Shown: piece by piece, positions 15,123 to 24,029 of the stretch
Layout: each line of letters starts with the position of its first letter
How positions within the stretch are numbered: position 1 is the first letter of the stretch
Made by a program: the position numbers and the translations under genes
Notes under the pieces: model-generated
What the model was told of the DNA's origin: nothing
What the model saw: the letters and a program-made list of their open reading frames with translations, nothing else
Databases searched by the model: none
Source of the DNA: Brucella haematophila
GTDB lineage: Bacteria > Pseudomonadota > Alphaproteobacteria > Rhizobiales > Rhizobiaceae
Length of the DNA: 64,000 bases
Direction of reading: 5' to 3'
Assembly: GCF_005938105.1 (NCBI RefSeq)
Contig: NZ_VCPE01000003.1
Span: 372,001 to 436,000, forward strand

Positions 15123-17318
15123 ATGAAGACGAAGACCATCGGAAATCAGCGCCGCGTCGCCCGGCTGACGCGGGTATTGCTAGGCACAACCATTCTGGCG
15201 GGCGTTGCGTTTGCCGCGCATGCTCAGGAGACGGCTCAGGATACCGCCAAGGCAGCCGCGCAGAATGCGGTCAAGACGGAACAGGCGACCGGCACCACGG
15301 TTCTTGCGCCGGTTGTGATCGAGGGCGCCAGTTACGAGACCGAAGGTACAGGCAGCTACGCGACCAAGATGATCAGCGTTGGCGACAAGGATACGCGCCC
15401 GCTGCGTGAAGTTCCCCAGTCGACGACTGTTCTGACCCGCGAGCGTCTTGACGACGGCAATTTCACATCGCTCGATACGGCAATGCGCAAAACGCCGGGG
15501 GTTGTCGTTCTGACGAATGATGATGGTCGCTCCAGCATTTATTCGCGTGGCTTCGAATTCGACACGATCTATATGAACGGGCTTTCGACGCCGATTCAGT
15601 CGATCTACGGCACGCAGCCGGATATGGCCGTGGTCGACCATATTGAAATTCTGCGCGGACCATCGGGTCTATTCGGTGGAACGGGTGAACCTGCAGGCGC
15701 AATCAATATGCGTCTCAAGCAGGCTTCCGATGAATTCAAGGCAAGCGCCAATACCATCTTCGATTCATGGAGCGGCAAGCGCATTGAAGGGGACGTCACG
15801 GGCCCGCTTACCCCATCTGGCAACGTCCGTGGCCGTCTCGTTGGCGTGCTGTCGGCCAAGGATAGCTGGGTGGATGACAATGATAACAAGGTCGGTGTGC
15901 TGTACGGCACCATTCAGGCCGACCTGAATGAAAATACGACCGCAACATTCAGCATCAACCATACCGAACGTAACATCACGCCGTTCAATGGTCTTCCGAC
16001 ACTCTCGAATGGAACATTGCTCGATCTCGACCGATCCACATTTACCGGTGCGGACTGGAACAATTTCGAAAGCAACGTCACCCAATATATCGGAGAAATC
16101 GAACACCGTTTCGACGATGGCGGGCATGTCAAAGTGTCGGCACTCTATTCGCGCGTCGATACGAATTTCCTCTATGCCTATGCCGCAGGCGCGGCCAACA
16201 CGGCGGGCATCGTTAGCAGTGGCACGCGCTGGCTGGCGCGGGACTATCAGCAAGACTCGGTTTCGCTCGACGCGCATATCAGCCGCCCGTTCGAAATGTT
16301 CGGTCTGGAAAACAACATCATTGGTGGCGTGGATTATCGCGGTAGCAAAGATACGCTTTATTCGGCCACAGGTGTAATTTCGGGTGCACAGAGCCTGTAC
16401 AACTGGAATACCCATCTTGCCGAGCCGACGGTGAAATATGGTAGCCCGACCAAGACAGAAACCGATCAATACGGAGTGTACGGTCAATGGCGCATCAAGC
16501 CAATTGATAAACTGACCCTCATTGGTGGCGGTCGTTTCAGCTGGTATGATGGCCAGTCGAGCGGCGATGAAGTCAAGATCGATGGTGAGTTCACACCTTA
16601 TGGCGGTGTCGTTTACGACTTGACGGATTGGCTTTCGGCCTATGGCAGCTACACGGAAATATTCCAGCCGCAATCAGTTACGGACGCGAATGGCTCTATC
16701 ATCGATCCGCGCACCGGGCGCCAGTTTGAAATCGGCTTGAAGGCCGATCTGACCGACAATATCAACGCTTCGCTCGCGTGGTTCGACCTGACCGACAAGA
16801 ACCGTGCTGTCGCTGATCCAAGCAATACGAGCGACTATCTGGCACTGGGCAAGGCGCATCTGAAGGGTGTCGAATTTGAAGTCAACGGCGAAGTCCTGCC
16901 TTATTGGGAAGTAACCGCCGGCTATACCTATACCGATACCGTCTATGAGGATACGCAACGCGCTGCTGGTTCGGAATTCTACACGCCGGAACATATGCTG
17001 CAGCTGTTCACCAAATATACGTTTAACGGTCGTGGTGACTGGACCGATGGCATTTTCGTTGGCGGTGGCGTCAAGGTGTTCTCGTCATTCAAGAATATTT
17101 CAAGAACTGCCGCCGGTGGTGCAACCACAATCGAAGCGCCGGGCTATGGTGTGGTCGATCTGCAAGCAGGTTACAAGTTCAACGACCATGTGACCGCCAC
17201 CCTTGCGGTGAACAACGTGTTCGACAAGAAATATTATGAACGCGTTGGCGGAACGTCCGTCTTCAACTTCTACGGTGAACCGCGCAGTGTTTCGTTCAAG
17301 TTGGGAACGACGTTCTAA
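15123..17318 (+). CDS. TonB-dependent siderophore receptor (outer membrane)
   Basis: Outer-membrane gate for ferric siderophores, 731 residues. A signal peptide (cleaved after about AFAAHA, residue 34) is followed by a TonB-box-like TVLAPVVIEG, the plug domain with PLREVPQSTTVLTRERL, TPGVVVLTNDDGRSSIYSRGF and VDHIEILRGPSGLFGGTGEP (residues 95-195), and a 22-strand barrel ending in the terminal Phe of SFKLGTTF. The plug is of the FhuE/FpvA type. It is divergent from the AraC gene and would deliver substrate to the binding protein and permeases to the left. The start is clear: GGGGATATTGAA precedes the ATG. A strong terminator follows. Confidence 0.94.
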   Translation: MKTKTIGNQRRVARLTRVLLGTTILAGVAFAAHAQETAQDTAKAAAQNAVKTEQATGTTVLAPVVIEGASYETEGTGSYATKMISVGDKDTRPLREVPQSTTVLTRERLDDGNFTSLDTAMRKTPGVVVLTNDDGRSSIYSRGFEFDTIYMNGLSTPIQSIYGTQPDMAVVDHIEILRGPSGLFGGTGEPAGAINMRLKQASDEFKASANTIFDSWSGKRIEGDVTGPLTPSGNVRGRLVGVLSAKDSWVDDNDNKVGVLYGTIQADLNENTTATFSINHTERNITPFNGLPTLSNGTLLDLDRSTFTGADWNNFESNVTQYIGEIEHRFDDGGHVKVSALYSRVDTNFLYAYAAGAANTAGIVSSGTRWLARDYQQDSVSLDAHISRPFEMFGLENNIIGGVDYRGSKDTLYSATGVISGAQSLYNWNTHLAEPTVKYGSPTKTETDQYGVYGQWRIKPIDKLTLIGGGRFSWYDGQSSGDEVKIDGEFTPYGGVVYDLTDWLSAYGSYTEIFQPQSVTDANGSIIDPRTGRQFEIGLKADLTDNINASLAWFDLTDKNRAVADPSNTSDYLALGKAHLKGVEFEVNGEVLPYWEVTAGYTYTDTVYEDTQRAAGSEFYTPEHMLQLFTKYTFNGRGDWTDGIFVGGGVKVFSSFKNISRTAAGGATTIEAPGYGVVDLQAGYKFNDHVTATLAVNNVFDKKYYERVGGTSVFNFYGEPRSVSFKLGTTF

Positions 17319-17340
17319 GCAACCGGTATAGAGCAATATC

Positions 17341-17371
17341 AAAAGCCCGGAACGGTTGTTCCGGGCTTTTT
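17341..17371 (+). terminator. Intrinsic terminator after the TonB receptor
   Basis: A perfect 13-bp stem, AAAAGCCCGGAAC / GTTCCGGGCTTTT, with a GGTT loop and a T-run at its end. It lies between the convergent receptor and esterase genes and can serve both strands. Confidence 0.93.
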
Positions 17372-17395
17372 CGTTATTGCGTCGAGGCTGGTTGC

Positions 17396-18238
17396 TCAGC
17401 TGAAGGCGAGCAGTTGCGCGCGTCGTACGCCGTGCATCAGCATGTCGAAATGATCATGATCTTTGGCAATGATCAATTGCATCGCAAGCTGCGGGTTTGC
17501 TTCCGCAATCCTTTGTGCTGCTTCGGTGATGTTGTCCACCATTGCGCGTCTGTCCAGATGAGCTTGGCGCTGGTCGTTCAGAGGTTGCGAGGCATATTGC
17601 TCGTCCTGGCCGACTGTAATGACTAGTTTTTCACACGCAGTGATTAGTGGGAGTGCGCGTAGATGGCGGAGCATCATCGTCTCACTGAACCATAGCGAAG
17701 GACTTGCCGCCCAATAACGCTGGAAATGACCGGGATGGTTCAACAAAGCATGGATGGCGAAAAGCCCGCCATAGGAATGGCCGAAGAGTGTTTGTCGTGC
17801 GGAATCGAGGGAAATTCTTTCTGTTAGGAGAGGTCTTAACTCCTCGACGATAAAAGACAGGAAGTCCGAGGCCTTGCCAAAATCTTGGGAAATCTGGTCT
17901 CCTGTCTCACCGTCCGGTATGGGGGTGTAATTGCGAGCACGCGCTGCGGGGTTGCACAGCGGGCCGCCGGGAAAACCGATCGCAACGATCAGGCCGTCAG
18001 CTTCCGTGCCGCCGATTGGCGCGCCAGCAGTGAAATTGCGCGTAGGGCGACTATAGGTAAGCGGAAAACTTGTTTCGGCGTCCAGCATCCACAAAACCGG
18101 ATAGCCGCTTTGGGGAGGCGGACTATCGGGGATGCGCACCAGAATCCTATAGGTTTCGCCGGTACATTTTGAACTGACTTCGAAGGACTTCGATCCGGGC
18201 AGATAAACATGTTGCCACTCACTAGTCTCCAAGGTCAT
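17396..18238 (-). CDS. Alpha/beta hydrolase of the IroE/Fes-like esterase family
   Basis: Predicted siderophore esterase, 280 residues, that would open a cyclic or linear ester siderophore after import so that iron is released. The nucleophile elbow is GHSYGG (about residue 168-173), Asp and His candidates lie in the C-terminal third (GQDEQY and AKDHDHFD). The N-terminal YRILVRIPDSPPPQSGYPVLWMLD matches the esterase D/IroE fold. It has no signal peptide, so it is probably cytoplasmic. It converges on the TonB receptor gene with the terminator between them. The link to catecholate ester siderophores is inferred from neighbours; a general esterase remains possible. Confidence 0.85.
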   Translation of the reverse strand: MTLETSEWQHVYLPGSKSFEVSSKCTGETYRILVRIPDSPPPQSGYPVLWMLDAETSFPLTYSRPTRNFTAGAPIGGTEADGLIVAIGFPGGPLCNPAARARNYTPIPDGETGDQISQDFGKASDFLSFIVEELRPLLTERISLDSARQTLFGHSYGGLFAIHALLNHPGHFQRYWAASPSLWFSETMMLRHLRALPLITACEKLVITVGQDEQYASQPLNDQRQAHLDRRAMVDNITEAAQRIAEANPQLAMQLIIAKDHDHFDMLMHGVRRAQLLAFS

Positions 18239-18912
18239 TACCTATCTCTTTTCAATTAGATATGATCGCTGCTCAACGTCTATACGCATCAAAATGACGT
18301 TGATTTCAAGCGGTAGCGTCGCCTTAAGTAGAGGAATTTCTCCGCAACCCATCATAGATGCCAGTAAGAACGGTGGCGCTTCCCTGCGTGTCTGGGCCGG
18401 TTCTATGCATCGTCGCCATTTCCTTCTGATTGCGCAAGCTCAGCTTATGGGCCAGCTATCATTGCTCTCATAAAAGAACCACTGGCTTGCCGAAATGGTG
18501 GCTATCAGACATCAGAAATATCGAGTTTGCGAGAAGCTGTAATTTGATCACCGTCAGGCTTATAGAAAATTTGCAACGGAACCGTCGGTCGTCCGTCATC
18601 TTTTCCATTCAAATGCTGCTCCATTGGTTGACTTGGGAGCCAAATGCCAAAATAATAAACATGTTAAATAAAAGGGTGGAGGAACCAGATGTTTACAACT
18701 GGATAGCATTTCAGTTGGATCGCTTGATGACCAAGCTTCAATCGGAAGCGAGGAAGCTCACAGAGATGCGATAGCAAGTGCATTGCGTGCTGGCGTCCAA
18801 GTCAGCGCAATAGGTTTACGTATCCACGGCATCCTCTGGTTGCGGCTGCGTTAAGCGTTGCCAACACAGGTAAACCGAAGTCAATTTTATCCCTTCACAA
18901 TTGAGGTTTGCA
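18239..18912. other. Gap with an HpaR-like operator and a truncated leader ORF
   Basis: No full gene is seen. After the operator at 18655-18673 comes a very good ribosome site (GGTGGAGGAACC) and ATG 18689, but the frame stops after five codons. Downstream another frame (about 18718-18855) reads like coding sequence (SIGSEEAHRDAIASALRAGV) and ends at TAA. This looks like the start of a gene broken by deletion or frameshift. A 114-codon frame over 18430-18774 has no recognisable content. Confidence 0.4.
18655..18673 (+). promoter_or_regulatory. HpaR-type operator, copy A
   Basis: ATAAACATGTTAAATAAAA, one of four near-identical 19-mers in the window (others at 23603, 23884 and 24591), all on the plus strand and all around the hpa genes. 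The AACATGTT core is palindromic, as expected for a dimeric MarR-family repressor. It lies about 240 bases upstream of the ALDH gene. Confidence 0.65.
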
Positions 18913-20403
18913 ATGAGCACTGTTTCTCTTCTGCCGGAGGTGGAAGCGTTTATTGGCCGCGAGCACGGTTTGTTTATTGACGGCGTCGCGACGCCTGCAA
19001 CGACCACAGGACGGATCAGCATCACCAATCCGGCGGATGGCCGAACTTTTGCATCGATTGCGGATGCCTCCGATGAGGACGTAGACAAAGCGGTTCAGTC
19101 GTCGTGCCGCGCCTTCAAAGGTGTGTGGGCCAGGACAAGCCCCGCAGAACGCGCGAATATTCTGTTGCGACTTGCCGATCTCTTTGGCAAGTACCGAGAG
19201 GAACTTGCGCAGATTGAGACCCTTCAGTCGGGCAAACTCATCCAGATATCCCGCGGGTTTGAGGTCGATGCGGCGGTCGCATTCCTGCGCTATTATGCAG
19301 GGTGGGCAACCAAGATTACCGGTGAGACAATTCAACCATCGTTGCCCTCGTTGAATGGTGAGCAATACACGGCGTATACCCTTCGTCAGCCTGTTGGTGT
19401 GGTCGTTGGCATTGTGCCGTGGAATTTTTCGATCCTGATCGCAGTCTGGAAATTTGCATCAGCGCTGGCGACCGGTTGCACATCGATGATCAAGCCGTCG
19501 GAGTTTACGCCGCTGACTATGCTTCGTATCGCGGAGATTGCGAAGGAAGCAGGTGTGCCTGATGGGGTTCTGAATGTTGTTACTGGCACCGGCAAGGTTG
19601 GAGCCGCCTTGATTGCTCATCCGGGAACAAGCAAGGTCAGCTTCACCGGATCGGTGCCGACAGGTATTGCCGTTGGCAAGAGTGCATTCGATGCGAAACA
19701 CACCCGTGCGACGCTGGAGCTTGGCGGCAAGAATGCTGTTGGATTCTTGCGTGATGTCGATGCCGACAAGGCGGTGAATGGCATTTTCGAAGCGGGGTTC
19801 ATCCATCAAGGACAGATCTGCGCGGCTGGCGAACGCTTTTATGTGCATCGCTCGCGCATGGATGAAATTCTGGAGAAACTCTCGGTCCGGATTTCCAGTC
19901 TGAATGTCGGTAATCCACTGGACGAGGATGCCCAGTTCGGCCCATTGTCCAATAGGCCTCACCTTGAGAAAATTGCCGCGTTCTTCGAACAAGCCCGTTC
20001 TCAAAACGCGCAGATTATCTGTGGTGGCAAGGTTCTTGATCGTCCCGGTTTCTATGTGGAGCCAACTGTCATTCGCGTTGATAAGCCTGACGCGACGCTG
20101 ATCCGGGAAGAGACCTTTGGTCCAATCGGCACCTTCTTCGCCTATGATGATGAGGAAGAGTTGCTGGAACTGATGAATGATACGCCATTTGGACTTTCTG
20201 CCAGTCTGTGGACGGAGGATATTTCCAAAGCACTGCGCATGATCCCACGCATTGAAGCAGGTACTGTCTGGGTCAATATGCACACCATACTTGACCCGGC
20301 CGTTCCATTTGGTGGGATCAAGTCATCGGGTATTGGGCGCGAGTTTGGGAGTGCATTCATCAATGACTATACGGAACTCAAGTCGGTCATGATCCGCTAT
20401 TGA
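18913..20403 (+). CDS. NAD-dependent aldehyde dehydrogenase, phenylacetaldehyde dehydrogenase type
   Basis: Oxidises an aromatic aldehyde to the acid; in this setting probably (hydroxy)phenylacetaldehyde to (hydroxy)phenylacetate, feeding the hpa pathway. The 496-residue protein has the ALDH core: PWNFSILIAVWKFASALATG, FTGSVPTG, catalytic Glu269 (LELGGKN) and catalytic Cys303 (HQGQICAAGER), then EETFGPIGTFF and VPFGGIKSSGIGREFG. Overall it resembles the PadA/FeaB/StyD group. ATG 18913 has GAGG seven bases upstream; the TTG at 18901 is not needed. A copy of the hpa operator lies upstream and a strong terminator downstream. Confidence 0.9.
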   Translation: MSTVSLLPEVEAFIGREHGLFIDGVATPATTTGRISITNPADGRTFASIADASDEDVDKAVQSSCRAFKGVWARTSPAERANILLRLADLFGKYREELAQIETLQSGKLIQISRGFEVDAAVAFLRYYAGWATKITGETIQPSLPSLNGEQYTAYTLRQPVGVVVGIVPWNFSILIAVWKFASALATGCTSMIKPSEFTPLTMLRIAEIAKEAGVPDGVLNVVTGTGKVGAALIAHPGTSKVSFTGSVPTGIAVGKSAFDAKHTRATLELGGKNAVGFLRDVDADKAVNGIFEAGFIHQGQICAAGERFYVHRSRMDEILEKLSVRISSLNVGNPLDEDAQFGPLSNRPHLEKIAAFFEQARSQNAQIICGGKVLDRPGFYVEPTVIRVDKPDATLIREETFGPIGTFFAYDDEEELLELMNDTPFGLSASLWTEDISKALRMIPRIEAGTVWVNMHTILDPAVPFGGIKSSGIGREFGSAFINDYTELKSVMIRY

Positions 20404-20407
20404 ACTA

Positions 20408-20441
20408 AAAGGCCCCACGTCTGATAAGACGTGGGGCCTTT
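20408..20441. terminator. Strong bidirectional terminator after the ALDH gene
   Basis: A perfect 15-bp stem, AAAGGCCCCACGTCT / AGACGTGGGGCCTTT, with a GATA loop. It lies between the ALDH gene and the convergent thiamine-diphosphate enzyme gene. Confidence 0.92.
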
Positions 20442-20508
20442 CGCTTGTCGTTGCTACAGTCTCAACACTTGGACTATCGCGCCGAGATTCCCTCGTACTG
20501 ACCGTGGA

Positions 20509-22131
20509 TCAGGTTGGGGCTGCTGGATGAATAAAGGGCCACGGACTTGTCTCTGAGGCGCGTTCCACGGTGACTTCGATAAGCGTGGGGGCATCGAGGA
20601 GAAGCGCTTGCTCCAGAGCCTTCTTCAGTTCGGCAGGGTTGTCAGCGCGCCATGCGGCCACACCAAAACTCTCTGCAAGTTTGACGAAGTCCGGGTTATC
20701 AAGGCTAGAACCGATATAGCGTCCCTGATAGGCCTGACGCTGGTCACGCAATACGTTTCCATAAGACTGGTTGTTGAAGACAATCGCTACAACATTGATC
20801 GCGTGCTGGGCGGCGGTGGCGAGTTCTTGCACACCAAACAGAAACCCGCCATCGCCGGATATCGACACAACCGCCTTGTCGGGGTTGGCAACCTTGACGC
20901 CAAGCGCAGTATTATATCCAAATCCCAGATTGTCCTGATAGCCACACGTCACATACTGACGTGGAGCATAGACCGGAAAGCCAAACCGCGCGGTGAAACC
21001 AACCTGGCTGACTTCTTCGACCAGAAAGCCGTCTCGCGGCAGAACTTCACGTATGGCGTCGAGATAGGCCATCTGCGGCTGAACGCTCGAAAACGCGTCG
21101 CGGGCTTTCAGTTTTCTCTCGCTGAACTCTGCTTTGCGATCCAGACTGGTCGGGTTGACAGCGTTCGCAAGCGCAAGGGTTGCTTCTGCAGCATCGGCCA
21201 CAATTGCCACGTCGGGCTTGAGGCGAACCATTTCTGTCGCATCGATATCAATACGGATGACTTTGATGCCTTTGGGCATCCAGCGCCAACGCATGAACTG
21301 AAGTTCGAGACGGCTACCAATGCCGATGAGAAGATCGCAATCTTGCCAATAGTCGAAACCGGCAACCGAGTTGAAAGCATATGGATCATCGTCCGGTACG
21401 ATGCCCTTGCCCGAACGGTGCGCGGTGACGGGGGCTTGTATCGCCTCCGACAGTGCCTTGATTTCAGCTGCCGCGTCGATAGCACCGCCGCCGACCATGA
21501 TGAGCGGATTCTTCGCCGTTCGTATCAGTTTGACGGCCGCTTCGATGCTGTCGGGATCGACCGGCGGCGGAGCAAGCGGCGCTCCAACCAGGGGAGAAGC
21601 AACCAGTCCCTTCTGGCCAAAGACGTCCCACGGGGCCTCAACTGCAACGGGTCGCTGCCGTCCGGACGACATCTGTGTGAACAGGTTTGCCATGACGTTA
21701 TAGGTTGAGGAGGGGTGTTCGATCCGCTCCGCCGCTTTTGTCAGGCCACGAAGTGTGGCCAATTGGTCCGGCAACTCATGCAATTGCCCCCGGCCACGAC
21801 CGATCAGGTCCGCCATGATGTTGCCGGTAATGCAAAAGACAGGAGCATTGGCACCATAGGCTGTGCAAAGTGCGGCGCCCGAATTTAGAACGCCTGGCCC
21901 CGGGACGACAGTATAGACGCCCGCTCGTCCAGAGGATTTGGCATAGCCATAGGCCATGTAACCGGCGCCTTGTTCGTGACGCGTATGAATGAAACGAAGC
22001 TTGTTTCTGTATTCATAGAGCGCATCGTTAAAGTCATACATATGTGCGCCGGGAATGCCGAAGACCGTATCGACGCCGTTCGTAATCAGGGATCGTGCGA
22101 TCTTCTGACCTGTCGTTTCATGCTCAATCAT
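20509..22131 (-). CDS. Thiamine-diphosphate-dependent enzyme, acetolactate-synthase-like (2-oxoacid decarboxylase or lyase)
   Basis: A 540-residue ThDP enzyme with the three usual domains: N-terminal pyrimidine-binding part with catalytic Glu53 (RHEQGAGYMAYGYAKSSG), the central domain (about 195-330) and the C-terminal diphosphate part with GDGGFLFGVQELATAA..NNQSYGN. The segment GIPGAHMYDF has His30, which recalls the catalytic His29 of benzaldehyde lyase rather than the GG of true acetolactate synthases. In context it may decarboxylate an aromatic 2-oxo acid to the aldehyde used by the neighbouring ALDH (inference). It lies 43 bases after the MFS transporter in the same direction. The exact reaction is open. 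Confidence 0.82.
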   Translation of the reverse strand: MIEHETTGQKIARSLITNGVDTVFGIPGAHMYDFNDALYEYRNKLRFIHTRHEQGAGYMAYGYAKSSGRAGVYTVVPGPGVLNSGAALCTAYGANAPVFCITGNIMADLIGRGRGQLHELPDQLATLRGLTKAAERIEHPSSTYNVMANLFTQMSSGRQRPVAVEAPWDVFGQKGLVASPLVGAPLAPPPVDPDSIEAAVKLIRTAKNPLIMVGGGAIDAAAEIKALSEAIQAPVTAHRSGKGIVPDDDPYAFNSVAGFDYWQDCDLLIGIGSRLELQFMRWRWMPKGIKVIRIDIDATEMVRLKPDVAIVADAAEATLALANAVNPTSLDRKAEFSERKLKARDAFSSVQPQMAYLDAIREVLPRDGFLVEEVSQVGFTARFGFPVYAPRQYVTCGYQDNLGFGYNTALGVKVANPDKAVVSISGDGGFLFGVQELATAAQHAINVVAIVFNNQSYGNVLRDQRQAYQGRYIGSSLDNPDFVKLAESFGVAAWRADNPAELKKALEQALLLDAPTLIEVTVERASETSPWPFIHPAAPT

Positions 22132-22174
22132 TGTCTGGTGCTTTCTTTCGTCTTCGTTCCATTCGCTACGTTTG

Positions 22175-23515
22175 CTAACGCTGGTTGACGATTGCAGCGG
22201 AAAACCGCAGCACCATCAGTCCGCCAAGAGCGATCAGTGTAGCCAGCACATACAAAGCTATTGATGAGCTTTGCGTCGTATCGCGCATCCAGCCTATAAA
22301 ATAGGGGGCGACAAAGGCCGCCAGATTCCCAAGGCAGCTTATGAATGCAAAGCCCGCTGCCTGTGCGCCCGGTGCAATGAAAGAGGGTGGCAGCTGCCAG
22401 AACTGTGGAAGCGAAGCGCTCGCTCCCATGCCGGCAATGATAAGACCCAGCATAACAAGCATTGGGTTTGGCGCGGCAAAGCCGACCAGAAAGAGACCGC
22501 CAGCGGCCATCAAGGCCGGAATGACAAGGTGCCAGCGTCGCTCGGCGCGGCGGTCGGAGGAGTATCCAAAGGTCACCATGGCTATGCAGCCCGCAAGATA
22601 CGGAAGAGCACTCAAAAGGCCGATGGCTGCGTCACTTGCTATGCCGGTTTCGTGAATGAGTGCGGGCATCCAGAAGGCAATGGTGTTGACCGCCAGCATG
22701 ACCGAGAAATAAATACCGACGAGTTGCCAGATTTTCGCATCGCTGACACACGCCCACAAGGAGGTATTGGCAACGGGACTGGTTTCGCGCGCCAGTTGGG
22801 CAGTGAGATAGTCTTTCTGGGTTCTGTCCAGCCAAGGTGCATCCTTGATGCGATCAGGGATAATCCAGTAAACGATAACGCCCAACAGCAGAACAGGCAG
22901 ACCTTCCAACAAAAACATCCATTGCCAGCCACGCATTCCCGCGAACTGGTTGAAACTCTCCAGAATCCAACCTGAAACGGGACCGCCGATTAGCCCGGCC
23001 GCCGGTACCGACAGGCTGAATATTGCGATGATCTGACCACGGCGGCGTCCCGGAAACCATCGATTGATGTAAACCAGCATGCCGGGATAGAAACTGCATT
23101 CGGCAATTCCGAGCAGAAAGCGCACAACGTAGAATTGTTGGGCAGTTGTGACCAACAAGGTGGATGCGGAGAGAATGCCCCATACAATCATGATGAAGGC
23201 AATCCAGCGTCGCGGGCCGACCTTGTCGAGCATTATGTTGCAGGGGACGCCGAAAAGGGCATAGGCGATGAAGAAAAGGCCAGCTCCAAGCCCATAAGCG
23301 GTGTCGCTGAAGCCGAGGTCCGATGTCATCTGAAGTTTGGCAAAGCCAATATTGATGCGGTCAAGATGCGCGAATATATAGCTCACGATCAGGAGCGGCA
23401 TGATACGCCATGTCACGATGCGGTGTATCGTGTCGCCAAGTTTGTCTGTGCCGGTGTGATGGCTATTTAATGCTGCTTCCGCAGGTGCTTGTGATGATAA
23501 TCCCTGAATTCTCAT
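22175..23515 (-). CDS. MFS transporter, anion:cation symporter family (aromatic acid uptake)
   Basis: Twelve-helix inner-membrane transporter of 446 residues, close in type to HpaX and phthalate or tartrate transporters. Seen are the first-helix FAHLDRINIGFAKLQM, the loop motif DKVGPRRWIAFIM, and RFLLGIAECSFYPGMLVYI, all typical of the ACS family. It probably imports 4-hydroxyphenylacetate, homoprotocatechuate or a precursor. ATG 23515 is chosen because GGGAGG is five bases upstream. Operator copy B lies 88 bases upstream, so HpaR control is likely. The ThDP enzyme gene follows in the same operon. Confidence 0.9.
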   Translation of the reverse strand: MRIQGLSSQAPAEAALNSHHTGTDKLGDTIHRIVTWRIMPLLIVSYIFAHLDRINIGFAKLQMTSDLGFSDTAYGLGAGLFFIAYALFGVPCNIMLDKVGPRRWIAFIMIVWGILSASTLLVTTAQQFYVVRFLLGIAECSFYPGMLVYINRWFPGRRRGQIIAIFSLSVPAAGLIGGPVSGWILESFNQFAGMRGWQWMFLLEGLPVLLLGVIVYWIIPDRIKDAPWLDRTQKDYLTAQLARETSPVANTSLWACVSDAKIWQLVGIYFSVMLAVNTIAFWMPALIHETGIASDAAIGLLSALPYLAGCIAMVTFGYSSDRRAERRWHLVIPALMAAGGLFLVGFAAPNPMLVMLGLIIAGMGASASLPQFWQLPPSFIAPGAQAAGFAFISCLGNLAAFVAPYFIGWMRDTTQSSSIALYVLATLIALGGLMVLRFSAAIVNQR

Positions 23516-23602
23516 ATTGCCTCCCAGCAATCACGGTCCTCTTCCGTGGTCCATTTCCTCGGTCAGCTTGTCAGCTGATATGCGGTATCAAGCCTTCAAA
23601 TA

Positions 23603-23621
23603 ATAAACATGTTAAGTAAAT
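23603..23621 (+). promoter_or_regulatory. HpaR-type operator, copy B
   Basis: ATAAACATGTTAAGTAAAT, differing from copy A at two positions. It lies 88 bases upstream of the MFS transporter start, which reads leftward. Confidence 0.65.
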
Positions 23622-23883
23622 AGATGTGGGAGAAATGCTAGACCCGTTTCGCACGGATAGAATTTTTCGATAAAACCGTCTCTCTGTATAATATTACTTA
23701 ATTGATTTGCCAAAATTTTTTAATTTCAGAATCTTGTATCAATATATCACTCAATTCCGTTCAGAATAAATATAATGCTTACTGTATTCTATGTCGGATA
23801 TCTCCCAATAACCGTATCGAAGCTATTTCCCATCCCGTTTTGCATCTTGTCATATCTATTCGTTACCTCTAATTACGGATAAA

Positions 23884-23902
23884 GTAAACATGTTAATTAA
23901 AA
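23884..23902 (+). promoter_or_regulatory. HpaR-type operator, copy C
   Basis: GTAAACATGTTAATTAAAA, 128 bases past the hpaR stop codon and 281 bases downstream of copy B. It has no intact gene directly downstream on the plus strand. Confidence 0.6.
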
Positions 23903-23940
23903 GCGTAAAGTCCTGACAAGCAACAGGAGCGACGCGTTAC

Positions 23941-24021
23941 ATGCACGGCGCGAGCATCGCGGCGGTCTCTTTCAAAGAGAGTCCCGACTGCTTAAGCCGT
24001 GATAGGGAAATGGTGGGCTAA
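23941..24021 (+). CDS. Short ORF after operator C, possible gene remnant
   Basis: Twenty-six codons from ATG 23941 (MHGASIAAVSFKESPDCLSR..), with AGGAG ten bases upstream and an hpa operator 39 bases upstream. The arrangement is that of a real regulated gene start, but the product is too short to recognise. It may be the 5' end of a deleted catabolic gene, a leader peptide, or chance. Confidence 0.25.
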   Translation: MHGASIAAVSFKESPDCLSRDREMVG

Positions 24022-24029
24022 GACGTGAA

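Larger units (their letters stand above)
23516..24029. other. AT-rich intergenic region with two hpa operators and leader ORFs
   Basis: About 510 bases between the divergent ends of the MFS gene and hpaR; the part 23660-23900 is clearly poorer in GC than its surroundings. It holds operator copies B and C. Each is followed on the plus strand by a purine-rich site and an ATG opening a very short frame: 23635 (12 codons) and 23941 (26 codons). TATAAT occurs at 23687-23692. It may be a set of promoters left after loss of plus-strand genes. Confidence 0.5.

Noticed and set aside
15765-16673. 302-codon minus-strand frame opposite the TonB receptor
   Set aside because: Shadow of the receptor barrel; no family features.
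18430-18774. 114-codon plus-strand frame before the ALDH gene
   Set aside because: It runs through the operator and has no recognisable content or ribosome site.
20608-21708. 366-codon plus-strand frame opposite the ThDP enzyme
   Set aside because: Shadow of a clear ThDP enzyme gene.
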